A DNA stretch of 64,000 nucleotides from positions 42,206,591 to 42,270,590 of the forward strand of contig OZ022258.1 of the NCBI GenBank assembly GCA_963978905.1, given 5' to 3'. Origin of the DNA: Trichostrongylus colubriformis. Lineage: Eukaryota > Nematoda > Chromadorea > Rhabditida > Trichostrongylidae. The position numbers and the translations under genes were made by a program. Positions 35,801 through 46,643 of this stretch are shown piece by piece. Below the pieces are notes generated by a model. That model saw only the letters and a list, made by a program, of their open reading frames with translations. It was not told the origin of the DNA and searched no databases. Numbering within the stretch: position 1 is the stretch's first letter; each line of letters begins with the position of its first letter.

Positions 35801-36132
35801 TTATCGAAGGAGTAGGTGCCGGAATAATCCGAATGAACAGTAATTGTTCTGGGTGCCCTCTCCATGAATTCCATCCCTTAATAAATTGCTTATCTTCAAT
35901 CGTGATTTTAAGCGATCATAACTCACATCCAAGGGAACACTGTCAATCAAAATAAGCGCATCTAGAAGCGACACGGACATGCCAACATTCCGCTGATCAT
36001 GAATGACCTTATGAAGTAAACGTGGGATCCTGAAAGCAAGGAGATCGTTGAGGTCTGACCATTGAACTTCCTGTCCCCGATGAAAATGTCGACGTATTTG
36101 ATTCGAAATCATCACCTCTAATTTTTGAGCTT
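35801..36132 (-). CDS. Probable terminal exon, helical protein of unknown function
   Basis: A consensus minus-strand acceptor (GCTAGTTTTCAG) opens a 110-codon frame that enters in phase 1 and ends at TAA 35801-35803. It reads QKLEVMISNQIRRHFHRG, then SDLNDLLAFRIPRLLHK, GMSVSLLDALILIDSVP and YDRLKSRLKISNLLRDG. The predicted structure is mostly helical, resembling a protein-interaction or GTPase-regulator style domain, but no named family is evident. An internal GTGAGT after SVPLD is a strong alternative donor, in which case the last 40 codons are intron. Confidence 0.45.
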
Positions 36133-36139
36133 CTGAAAA

Positions 36140-37240
36140 CTAGCTGCTTCGTGTCAGAATGGTTATAAATATGGTGGTCCAATAGGATATAATTGGCTGA
36201 TATGCTTTGTCGTGATTCATCGTCCGTCGTGGCTCATCGACTAACCTCAGGCAGAGTTGTTCCACGCTTGAGTTGGCGAGGCGCACTCGCGCTTCCAACG
36301 GTTCAAACTGTCGTCCGACAGTATGGTGGATGCTTGAAGACTCTGGTTGTCTGGTTCCTTCGTGTGCGCTAAACCGGCAGTCAATGCGTCACTATATTGT
36401 CGCAGTGAGTGGTCGTCTTCCATTCGTCACAGTTGCCGCCTTGCCGCTGAGTGATGGCACACCATCACAGATCGGCATAGCTCCTGAACAATTCCTGCCA
36501 TCGAGGCAGCATACTGCGCAGCAGTTATAGCTGCACACTAATCAGTCGCGTAGCCTCGCGACCTCCCTAGAGCAACTTTAGGGGGGCCAGCTGTGAGTGC
36601 ACTTGCATTTTGTGTTTGATTGTATTCGCAGTATAGTCGCTAGTAGCAGATCGCCGCCGCTTAAGTTACCCTGCTCTTCACTTCTATTTAGCGCATCAGT
36701 AGCTATTTTAAAATACGTGAGGATATTAGATGTAAATCCTAGTTCTTAAGTCAGTAGTAGATTTCTCATTGGTAAGGTGAGACCCGATTGTTTTTTACAT
36801 TTAGCCATTCCATTGTTTATTTTCCATTGGTAGCCTGTAACACATATTTATTTGGCTTTCATATATTTGTGCAAATCAGGATAAATTAGTATGTTAACTA
36901 GACTTGCTTACCCTCGATTAATCTTAGTCCATACGCATAGTCGCCCATCCATTCGCTTACACGCTTATTTCGCATTATGTCCACAGTCGTCTCGCTTTTT
37001 CTTCGGTCGTTATATTCGATCAATGCACGCCGAGACATCAGTAATATGTGGATCACGAAAACATTACAAAAACATTAATTTCGTGTGCTAACAGGTCCCA
37101 ACGGTCCACAAGTCAGATCACCAAAGTCGCTGAAACTCGTAACAGGTGTCAATCTGGCACGCTGTCAGCAAAAACCATAGTCGTTTGGTATAAACGGACA
37201 TATATGGATGAAAAAGTCGGAGCAAAATAATGCAAAACCT
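36140..37240. other. No firmly supported gene
   Basis: 36260-36540 is GC-richer and open on the plus strand, ending at TAG, but the splice context is poor. The remainder is AT-rich. Confidence 0.3.
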
Positions 37241-37242
37241 TG

Positions 37243-37452
37243 TCACGGGCGGGACCCGAACCACAAACCGCTCAAAAGCCAGCTCTGAGAGTTAGCTTGG
37301 AAGCCCAGTGCCATATCCAGCAAGCCGTCCGTCGTTGCAGGGTCATCGTCTAGAGGAACAGTTATGGAACTTCCACTGAGCAGATGCCATGGTGAGACTT
37401 TTTCTCTTGGCATTTCGCTTTGTTTTTGATGTGCAATAGAACACCTCTGAAT
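37243..37452 (-). CDS. Possible terminal exon, unknown protein
   Basis: After the minus-strand GAAAATGTGCAG a frame reads QRCSIAHQKQSEMPREK, then SGSSITVPLDDDPATTDG and DMALGFQANSQSW, with the stop at 37243-37245. It lies beside a dispersed repeat (37500-37790). No family recognised. Confidence 0.3.
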   Translation of the reverse strand: MQRCSIAHQKQSEMPREKVSPWHLLSGSSITVPLDDDPATTDGLLDMALGFQANSQSWLLSGLWFGSRP

Positions 37453-37499
37453 CTGCACATTTTCGAAGCTACAAAGATTATGCGCTGCCATGAGTAAGT

Positions 37500-37790
37500 T
37501 TAAATCGTCCTTTTAAGATAAAAATCCTTCATTTCATTTTCTGTGTCGCCGCCCACATGCAGGTGAGAGCCCCCTGCCGTGACGTCGGCACCCGACGGTC
37601 CGATGACGAATCCCCGCGTACTCTGAAGTATTCGACGCGGCAGAGAGCACAGGAAACCGCAGCTATCGGAAAAGGGGGGAGGGGTCTTCTTCATCCTTTT
37701 TTTGGGCCTTTTCGAGTCGTCTTGTGAACTTTTAGGATCCAGGGACCCGTCGTGCGACCTTTTTCGTCTCGGAGCCGTCGTCAACGCCCG
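37500..37790 (-). repeat. Dispersed repeat, copy 1
   Basis: Shares TGTCGCC-GCCACA-GCAGGTGAGA, CCCTGC-GTGACG and GACGAATCCCCGCGT blocks with 43284-43570 in the same orientation. The minus strand of each copy has an open frame with a basic start and a shared TRGFV.G sequence. The nature of the element is unknown. Confidence 0.6.
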
Positions 37791-38667
37791 TCTCAGGGAC
37801 TTACTGTTATTTGTTATAGAGGCCAGTCAATTTTGACGTGGGATAGACCCCCAAATTGTTATTTGTTCTACTCATCGTATTTACTCATCATCAGAAACCT
37901 GCAGCATTTATTCGGTATTCTATTCACTGTTACTCGCATCTATTTGTTACTGAATTATCGACTCGCGACGAAATCGCCACGGGACGCCAGGAGCCGCGTA
38001 TTCAACTTATTCCTGTAGTCTATTTTTATGTAATTATCATCGTCGAAGTCACTCCATCCGGAAAGCAGGTTGGTAATTCCGGCTACTACAACGAAGTGAC
38101 CTTCTGCGAGCGTGTGGCCCTCTCTATTCCACTGAACCATCCACCACGCAGGAGAACGCCACCACATTTTCAAATTTTTTACCGATCGGAGAGCCCTCAG
38201 CAGAAAAAGATTCATTTATATGTCAAATGCATATAGCCTTCCCCCCTACGATGGAGAATAGAGCTACCGAAAGCCCACCATGACCTAAAAAATCTTCACC
38301 AAGAGTATTAATTTTAATGTAGACTTGGTTTTCAACATCGTTGCCTCCTTCAGAAAACTTAATAGTGAAGCTTCCACGGGAATCATTCCTTCAAATGCAA
38401 TTTCAATTCAGAAAATATTCGAGAGTGCAATAAAATGGAGAGATTATGACGTACACAGAGGTCGCAATATGGACTTTTTCTATGTCAGTTGGTCATTATC
38501 GCCTACTTTCACATTACATAATTGTAACCGTGCGATAGCCCAACTGCTCAGTAACAACAACCGAAATAAGTAGGGTAAAAACTGACGTTGTGAGCGAGGA
38601 GATTTATTTTTAAACAACCTTAACACAACCTTACACAGGTTGCCAAACATCATTTTCCTTATCTTTC

Positions 38668-41600
38668 CTACTCTTTTGTAGATAAATTGTTTTTCTTGTT
38701 CTCCAGTGTTTGTACACTACATTTTTGAAGTACATAGTGTGCTTGTATGGAAAATCGTGCTGAAATTGAGGACCAATAATAGAGCAAAAAATGAAAAATC
38801 GATAGTTGGCAAGAGTAGGCTATCCATGGCACGTCATATTCAATATGTGCAAAAGTATGCCGCGCAGCTAAATAACCCAATAAACAGCTGATGATGAGTA
38901 CGATGGAACAGTTCTTCGAAATACAACCCTCCTTCAGAAGTGATATGTTGGTTGCTGCATATGGTGCTAGATCACTCACGAGATTTTCCAATCAAGAAGT
39001 AAACGCATGTTCTGGAGACATTGCGCAAATGATCAGTAATCAGTGAATCCGCCAATGAACACTAGAACCCCTGTTACGCTCTATTCCATAGTTCGCCTGA
39101 TCTGATCGAATGCTTTTTTGTGAATGGTCGAGGAGTCCATTGGATCACTGCCAGTTTCGGGTGGTAGGGAGGAACGGACTACTGGTGGTCAAAGCCTTCT
39201 TTTATGAATTGCCCTAACCCATTGACGCCCGCGCCGTTTCGCGCGCATGCGTACACCGGTATAAAGGAAGGAGATAATAACTAGGCTTTAGGTTACCAAA
39301 TATTTCATGATGTTTCAAGCAAACTAGCGTTGATCTTGACACCAGTAGGTGAAGATCCATCTAGAAAATTATTCCTTGTACAAAAACATGATGTTCTATC
39401 CCTCCAGATACATGGAGCAACTTATAACAACATATAACACCATGAACAGTGAACAGAGGAAACCAAGCAACTTCTTCTCAGACAAAGTTGACCAACCGAA
39501 GGAAGTGTTTCAAGAACTTATTAACTGAGTTGAGGGACGACTCTCATTCTTGTGAGCAACCACTGCGTGATTTTGAAGTCTAATAATTTTCTTAAAATTG
39601 AGGATGTCAACTAGTAATGTGCACCAGAAACTCAAAGGAAAAGCATTAGTTGGATTTCGAGTTTATGGAACACACAAAGCCATGGAAGTACTGGAAAATT
39701 TTTGTTAATGAGATTAATACCGAGTGAGAACCCGGCGTCTCCTACAGGCGTCAATGGGTTGAATCCCAGTGAAGCGGCGAGCTCGAGATCAGGGGTAACT
39801 GCCTTCATATGACATCCTCTCGTTCACAACAAAAAAAGAAGAATGTATGCTAGTTGCAGTCAGGGGCCAATTTGAATGCGTCTAAGAACCGAAGTGATGC
39901 TCTCAGCAATAAAACACGAGAAAAAGTATCGTTTACCCCACGGAGCAAGTCTATGATGTACCCCCTCAGAATAAGCAAGGAGTAACCATTGCACCACGAA
40001 GACCTTGTCCGACTGGATCAACCCCCCTTTCAGGTAAGCACTTCATTTGAGCAAGCTTTGAATACTCAAAAATAGCATCTGCAGTTTCATTCTCCATATC
40101 TATAAGGAGATACTAAATAGCTACCATTACATTTCGGTATTCCTCGATGCCCAATATGTCTCAAGGAACTTATCATGCTTCTCCTACCAGTAAAAAATTA
40201 TAAAAATAAAATTTCTAGACATGTTATAATCAAAAACAAGCCGAGCTTATCAGAATGCTACACATGGTTTAAATTGGAGGTGGTGATAAACAGTGCTCTA
40301 TGAAGTTACAGCCGCAGAAGCAGAGTCAATGTCTCATAAGTCGAAAATGTGCAAAAGAATCTCAGTACGAAATGGTTATGTGTTCGAAGTGGTGTGTGAA
40401 AACATGCAGCGTGTCCCAAAAGTATAGGTTAACCCTATTTTGCATCTATGTCTCTTGAGCAAACAAACAATTCCGGCACTATTTACCCAGAGCTACCCCA
40501 GTACCTCTTCAACCGGTGCGGTCGAAGAGGTGAGAGATGATTTTTGTAAGATCTTTCGTTTAGCTGCAAACTTTTACACAGGGGTATTTCTAACCATAGA
40601 ACACGAACATGACATTCGTTTTGCGCGATACCGCTTGGCATGTGCGACATAGGTGCCGGCGCCAAAATAGGGAGGTTAACCGAACTCGCTCAAAACTTGT
40701 GCTACGGGGTATTTCGAATCGTAGAACACAAATATTTCGACATTTGTTCGGCAGAAACCGCTTGGCGCCAGCGCCAATATGGGGTGAATCACCAAACTCG
40801 CTCAAAATTTGTCCCAAAGTTAGTTTGACTTCCTAAGTGAAAATTTTGCTCTCAGTTTGCATTGAAGAACATAATCAGAATCCTCCTTGACGGATTAATC
40901 CATGTTTCTTCGAATATTCCTGCGCTTTATCAGTGTTCCCACGTTACGTCAGCAGAAGCGTACATTTTTCTCACAAGATGCGATCATATTCGAAAGATTT
41001 CCCATGTGACGTCACTGTACGTGAGCTAACTCGGATATACACCTATTCCTTCTTCTAATTCTGTGATGAGCATGTCTGTGAACGCTACTCACCATCGCAA
41101 CCGTTTGACTGAACTGAGCCCAATTGGCTCGATTTGGCTCAGAAGATGAAACTAGACAGGGATCAATTCCGAGCCTGGCTACGTATCCTAGGTCTGCAGA
41201 CTTTTCCGGCTTGCTCAAGCTGTTATGGGTCCATGAAGATTCGACGACAGGACGGCCCTTAGATTTGCCACAAGCGCGCCTCAAGACGAGTGGAGGAACG
41301 AAGCCGTCCATTTCAGTCTCTTCGAAGATTTTCTTCACCTCGTCGAGACTACCAGAGCCCACTATATTCGCGCTTGCCTATCTGGTTGCGTAAATTTGGT
41401 TCATTCAGGTCCAAGTCATTCAAGCTCAACGTGACTACAAAGGCACTATCTCACCGCGAGAAGAAATTCAGAGGAGTCTGCGCTTTGCACAACAGGAGAC
41501 ATCCTCCCATTATCGGCGGACCTGGGAGCAGGGTCAAGCGTGCAGTTGAGGAAAATTTTCAAAAAATACGAAATTCCAATAAAGGTTTTTTCAATGTTTA

Positions 41601-41744
41601 CAAAGTTTTTTTTTTCAGTAACAGACTTCGCTGAACTTCATGTTATAACGGAATAATCCCCAAATGATTGGATAATTGAGAAAAATCGACAAGCTCACCA
41701 CCCATTGCTAGTCGCTGTTGTTGTTCGCGTTGACACGCAGCCAT
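38668..41744 (-). CDS. Gene B: five-exon gene model, unknown function
   Basis: Exons on the minus strand are 41650-41744 (ATG start, MAACQREQQQRLAMGGE), 41455-41521 (SADNGRMSPVVQSADSS), 41093-41377 (SGSLDEVKKIFEETEMDG, LVLRRACGKSKGRPVVES, GYVARLGIDPCLVSS), 38980-39061 (SLADSLITDHLRNVSR) and 38668-38759 (RFSIQAHYVLQKCSVQ to a TAG). All phases agree and the total length is an exact multiple of three (about 206 residues). Donors after exons 2, 3 and 4 are GTGAGA, GTGAGT and GTGAGT. The acceptor of the last exon is CAATTTCAG. The weakest point is the first donor (GTTATA). Intron 3 carries the MITE at 40408-40845. The product looks soluble, with a Lys/Glu-rich helix and no signal peptide. No family recognised. 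Confidence 0.5.
40408..40845 (+). mobile_element. Short deletion derivative of the Tc1-like element at 57413-58731
   Basis: The left end CAGCGTGTCCCAAAAGTA matches the inverted right end of the 57-58 kb element. The right end (GCTCAAAATTTGTCCC through GTTTGACTTCCT) is the reverse complement of the 57413 end. The interior holds two diverged tandem copies of about 115 bp, each containing ACCGCTTGGC and a GGCGCCA-type motif. No transposase. Located inside an intron of gene B. Confidence 0.65.
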
Positions 41745-41999
41745 TCTTAGTTGCGCACATCAGTTTTCACTGGTGCCATTTGGTCGGCTTCGAGGTAGAA
41801 GAGTTTGTAGAGGACACGGGTGTAGTCGACATTGCTGTCATTTTATTATCGTGCGGATTACTTAGGCGCGAATCGTCCCATGACGTCGTGGAAGAAGCGT
41901 TCCCACGAAGAACCTCAACCATACAATCTTATTTCACAGAATCCAGCGGTGGTGAAGGGTCGAAATGAATCCAAGCAAAAGTAACTGAAGCTACTTCCG

Positions 42000-43010
42000 A
42001 AAATCGCCATTTTTTAACCGTTAAAACATGAGTATAGACTAAAGTTCGTGGATAGAATGTGAAAGCGTCAGAGAGTTAAATGCAAAAACCCAGGTGAAGA
42101 GCGACTTGAAACTAAAAACGAGTAAAAAGCATGACAACTTCAAAAGAGAAAACCAAATATAATGGCTCGCAAGCATTCACTGCTACAGATGACCAACAAC
42201 ATACTTGTCTGATGACGTCGTTTAGTGCAATTTCATTGTCCTCTATAGGGCCATTGATCATCAAAGTTGCATTCCTGAAAATAGCATTGTATTAGACCAA
42301 GATAAGTGTGTGAATGTAAATATCAGCTTGTCAGATATGCATGGCTAAAGAATGAATTGTCGTTTGATCGTCTTGTAATTTTATAATATAGTTAACCATT
42401 AGAAACATGGCAGAGAAAAATATCGGTGTCGCATTTCATTTCAGGCGACGGCTGCGACGTGACGATCAGGGTGGAGCGCGGTGTCTTTCCCATACTAAAT
42501 TCGAGCATTTTTAAATACTTCAAACTTCACCTTGAGCCCATCTTTAAAACAGCTGTAAACTGTTTTCGTAATAACTCCCTCAGACCTATCTATTGGCCGC
42601 TCGCTTTCCCTAGTGGTTGCTTAGTTCTCGTATGGATTTCCAGTTGAGGATTGGTTGAGGAAAATTCGAAATGTTTCATTCAAATGGCCATACCTTCCTT
42701 CAAACTTGACCATATGAGTGCAGTTCAAAGGGCTGAGGTCTGCGAGGTGGCCGTTTTCGAATGACTACCTGAGCTATGCCATATATCCAAAACGAAAAAA
42801 GAAACCCTCAGAAAAGCCAGTCGAGAAAAAAAAATTTTCATCGATTTTGCGAAAATAATTTATTCACTGGTATTATGAGGAACAGGAAACTAGTAACGTA
42901 TGTATATCAAGGAACAAGCATAAATGACAACAAAGGGGCAAAAGAAACTGCAAACAGTAGGTGAGCGTAGTTGTGAAATAATCCACGCTTGCGCCTAAAA
43001 GGAATCGCTC
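42000..43010. other. No supported gene
   Basis: AT-rich. Frames at 42426-42647 and 42776-42964 have no splice support. Confidence 0.35.
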
Positions 43011-43165
43011 ATATAAAAAACCTACGTCAAACGTTACCTTTCCAACAAAAGGCAACAGTAAAAGTGTAGTCTAAGAAGATCTAGAAACATATAAAAAACC
43101 TACGTCAAACGTTACCTTTCCAACAAAAGGCAACAATAAAAGTGTAGTCTAAGAAGATCTAGAAA
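43011..43165. repeat. Tandem duplication, 78 bp x 2
   Basis: Copies 43011-43088 and 43089-43165 begin ATATAAAAAACCTACGTC and end GTCTAAGAAGATCTAGAAAC. They differ by about one substitution, which implies a recent event. Confidence 0.9.
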
Positions 43166-43283
43166 CCACAAACCATCACAGGCGACGATGATTGAAGCTT
43201 GCGACAACCGGAACAAGGGACAACCTGTTGATGTCATTGCAAAAGAAAGAATCAGGAGCTATTACGCTTAGGGCATTTCTGAA

Positions 43284-43570
43284 TTAGATTTCAAAGTAGT
43301 TCATACGATTTACACAACTCACGACGTATGTGTCGCCGGCCACAGGCAGGTGAGAATCCCCTGCAGTGACGACGACACACGACAGTCCTGCGACGAATCC
43401 CCGCGTTCGCTGAGTATTCGATGCGACAATGGCGCGATAAACCGCAATCATCAAACCAAGGGGATTTTTCTCGAGGTCTTTTTGAGTCCTTTTTCCCGTG
43501 GGCGGGTTTTTCCACTCGTCTTCCTTCGATTCGTCAGCCGTCACGGGACCGTCGTAAGACCCCGCCCTAT
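43284..43570 (-). repeat. Dispersed repeat, copy 2
   Basis: Related to 37500-37790 (see that entry). The minus-strand frame includes RTRGFVAGLSCVVVTAG, where copy 1 has TRGFVIGPSGADVTAG. Confidence 0.6.
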
Positions 43571-43819
43571 TTCTCGTCTCAGAATCCGTCCAATTATCGT
43601 GCAGAAGAATAATCTACTATCATTCTAGAAACTGAGCGACCTTGAGAAGAAAGGTTGCACTGTGTTATTACTCTCACCCTAAGTGTTATTCCTCACTATA
43701 AGAAGTTCTGCTCATTTTATTGGGTATTCAGTTGCTATTTTTTTACCTCATAGTTAATGGAAGCGTCGACTCGTGGAGGAGCCGAAGATTAGTATTCCTG
43801 TAGTGCGGATATATATCTA

Positions 43820-45371
43820 CACTGCGGTGCATAATGATAAAGCCACTCATAAATTGTTCATAAACTTTCATAGTAAGATGTTTCTGGGAAACTTCTCAGG
43901 TATAGATTGTAGCAAATTTAATCGCGCATCTACACATAACACCAAACTTGAGCTTGAAATAACAGAACAAATTTATCTTCATTTTTTCAAAAAAATGCAG
44001 CTTTTCCGATGGTGCAAAATGATAAAGCCACCCTAAGTTATTCCGTCGCTTCTCATCTGTATTTGCTGAAACGTTTTGCTGCGGTAATGTTTTTCTTTTT
44101 CAGGTAATGGGGAAAGGAAAACCCCTATTTGATTTCGAAAAAAAGCCAAATTGTCGCAAAAAAAGCGGAGGGATAGTCAAATCGTCAATTGCGCAAGAAT
44201 TTAACCGCAGCCACACAGTTGTCGACAACTTTCTCAAGGATCCTGAACTAAGAAGAGTTCTGGGCGATCTCCTTCACTTTCCGAGAAGGATAAGCGCCGC
44301 ATTCTCAGAAAAAGTATCGAATTTCACCAAGTCAAGCTCCGATACCAGGTCTTCTTTGGAGCTAAACGTCTCTAAAACAACTGTTTTGCGGGTTCTGAAA
44401 AAAAAGTGCAAGTTTATCTCGCGACAGAAAATGAGGAAAGCACCATTCATGACACGAGAACACCAAAAATCGAGTGCAGTTCGTCAAAACATGCAGCCGA
44501 GGGTCTGGAGTAAGGTAGGGTATTAGGTCGTAGAATCCTTCTTGCTTTCATATGATGTTTTTCCTCTCCAGATTGTTTTGTAAGGCTGAAGGAGACACTC
44601 CGATATTACTGGCATGATCTAAGAAAGGACAAGCTACGATTTTTGAAAAGGAATTTCAAAGGAGGGGGCGTTGTGGTGTGGGCCGCCATTTCATCGAAGA
44701 AACGTCTGAAGTTATGTTTTGTTCCTAAAAAGATGAGTTCCCCCGGTTACCAAGTGGTCATGCGCCGTGCACTTCTCCCGTTCTGGCGTGAACATCGAAG
44801 CTGAAATCTTGTTTTCATGCAAGATAAGGGCACAGCCAGAGCACAATTGCATGGTTCAGCCGTCATTGAATAAGGCTCCTGCCCTGGCCGGCAAATAGCC
44901 CAGGCCTTAATCCGATGGAAAATGTATGGCGCTTCATGGTGCGACGGATTTATGCAGATAACAGGGAAATCCAAGGAGTTAAGGAGCTCAAAAAGGCTAT
45001 AATCCACGCGTGGCACCAAGTGGACCAAGATCTTATTAATAATCTTTACATGAGTCTAGACAATCGGATTTTTCAGGTTATTCGGAGAGAAGGAAGGCCA
45101 ACGGATTATTAGAGTAGCGTATTGTCCCTCTGTTGTTTACGAGTTGTTAAAATTCCTTACTGGCTTTATCATTTTGCACCATCGGAAAAGCTGCATTTTT
45201 TGAAAAAATGAAGACAAATTTGTTCTGTTATTTCAAGCTCAAGTTTGGTATTGATGTGTAGATGCGCGATCAAATTTGCCACAATCTATACCTGAGAGGT
45301 TTCCCAGAAACATCTTACTATGAAAGTTTATGAACAATTTATGAGTGGCTTTATCATTATGCACCGCAGTG
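43820..45371 (+). mobile_element. Tc3-like transposon, copy 2
   Basis: A 1552-bp element flanked by TA at 43818-43819 and 45372-45373. It has the same long inverted repeats and the same inner and outer GGTGCA.AATGATAAAGCC sites as copy 1. By eye only scattered differences separate the copies, including compensating one-base changes in two A-runs just after the start codon. Confidence 0.9.
44107..45112 (+). pseudogene. Tc3-like transposase, broken (copy 2)
   Basis: Starts at 44107 (MGKGKPLFDFEKK) and continues through the HTH residues SSIAQEFNRSHTVVDNFL. It carries the same frame disturbance after LRR and the same TGA near 44801 as copy 1. C-terminal frame 44915-45112 ends IRREGRPTDY. Shared lesions mean both copies descend from an already defective master. 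Confidence 0.85.
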
Positions 45372-45373
45372 TA

Positions 45374-45646
45374 TCTTGTTATCATCGTCATATTTTGGAG
45401 GAGCGCCACGACAGGTTGGTAACTTGTTCAAAGAAGGAGGTGACGTTTCCGGGCGCGTATTACCTTGTGCAAAAATCCACTGAACCACCTAAGCGCCGGA
45501 CAACGTCATCACAACGTAAGAGAAGACGGAAACCATGTGGAAGGCCAATCCATAAGAATGCTCCGAAACAGAATAACAAAGTACCTTCAGAAAAGGACCT
45601 CAAAAACAGCATTCTAACAAGGCGGCTATCTGCAAATCAACGTTGA
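45374..45646 (+). CDS. Open frame interrupted by the Tc3-like insertion
   Basis: Immediately after the element the frame reads CYHRHILEERHDRLVT, TFPGAYYLVQKSTEPPKRR, then a basic stretch (SSQRKRRRKPCGRP) to a stop at 45644-45646. Joining across the element through one TA keeps the frame open leftwards for several codons (YSCSADIYL) to an acceptor-like GATTAG. That suggests the insertion hit a coding or formerly coding segment. The Arg/Lys cluster could be a nuclear localisation signal. Not recognised; it might be retroelement-derived. Confidence 0.3.
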   Translation, partial: SCYHRHILEERHDRLVTCSKKEVTFPGAYYLVQKSTEPPKRRTTSSQRKRRRKPCGRPIHKNAPKQNNKVPSEKDLKNSILTRRLSANQR

Positions 45647-45927
45647 ACGCGGTTTCAACAAAACTAGGGACATATTACTATGTATAAGGGTTGAATAAGT
45701 AGAAAAGTAATAACATATGAACTAAAAGGCTCAAAAAAAAAAAACCAGCAGCAGCATGAAGTTTCAGAGTGACCGGGATCTTCAAAACAGAGACAAGGAG
45801 TGCTCCTGACAATCATTGAAGTACATCAAAAACAGTTGAGTGTAGATCGAATCAAACAAAAAAAAAAGAACAATCCAAATTAAACCTCAAAAACTCACCC
45901 CACTAGCAAATGGAAGAAAACTTAGGG

Positions 45928-45995
45928 CGCTTCCATACTTTGCGCACCGACGCCGTCACGCGCGTGACGGCGTCGGTGCGCAAAGTATGGAAGCG
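45928..45995. repeat. Perfect 68-bp palindrome without spacer
   Basis: The left arm starts CGCTTCCATACTTTGCGCAC, the centre is CACGC|GCGTG between 45961 and 45962, and the right arm is the exact mirror. Beyond the perfect core, GGG/CCT partial symmetry continues for a few bases. The 34-bp arms have zero spacer. It shares the CATACT and CGCAC style with the hairpin family at 50924 and 15110. Confidence 0.95.
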
Positions 45996-46009
45996 GCCTT
46001 AGAGTTCCA

Positions 46010-46550
46010 CTACGACCAAAAAACTCAAAACAATGTGGAAGAGTGTCTCCGACAAAAATAGGGCACATAAATAACACAGTTATGAAAAACAGGTCGGAAA
46101 CAAAGGAATAAACAAGAAACAAAAAGACAAAAATACACAAGGGACAAAACACCATGAAAACAAGAAAATACACACTGAGTGCACGCATAACTGACGAGAA
46201 ACAAATACATTATCACGAAAAAACTTATCTCTTGAAAATGAAGAATGTTGTTAGTTGTTAGTTAGTTCAGAAAACAGTTGTTAGTTTTAAGAAACCTGTC
46301 TAGACACCTGTTTAATGCACGATGATCTCGTCCAATCTCAAGGCCAATAAGGCCTTATTTTTTAGGGTTTTGAGGAATCCATTCGTTTTATCCACTCTTT
46401 TGTGTTCTTCTACACCCTAGACATCATATTTGAGCGGGACATCCCACCATTATAACCCTGGAATGTGCCTTCAAGGGCCACAATCTTCCATACCGCAATT
46501 TTAGCTCAGGATAAAAGAGAAAAAGCATGAAAAGGTTTACCATGATTCTT
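46010..46550. other. No supported gene
   Basis: A-rich on the plus strand. The GTTAGTTGTTAGTTAGTT stretch near 46250-46285 is a simple repeat. Confidence 0.4.
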
Positions 46551-46621
46551 TCTGTTATCATACCCTATATATGAACCAGGAGTTTGGTGTGTTTGTGCTG
46601 TTGTGTGTCTGTCCACCCTGT

Positions 46622-46643
46622 GGTTTAATTACCCAAGTTTGAG
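46622..46643 (+). other. Exact 22-nt SL1 spliced-leader sequence
   Basis: The bases 46622-46643 (GGTTTAATTACCCAAG then TTTGAG) are identical to the nematode SL1 leader, followed by GTACCC. In SL RNA genes a GT also follows the leader as splice donor. The remainder of an SL1 RNA (second and third stem-loops, Sm site of AATTTTTGG type) is not recognisable in the next 100 bases. It interrupts a module that elsewhere reads straight through from GTCTGTCC to AACAAGTGGGG. Confidence 0.9.

Noticed and set aside
40408..40845. Overlapping ORFs 40440-40836 as genes
   Set aside because: They fall entirely in the MITE and mirror its tandem structure.
43284..43570. Coding gene from basic N-terminal frame
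   Set aside because: The frame belongs to a dispersed repeat with a second diverged copy at 37500-37790.
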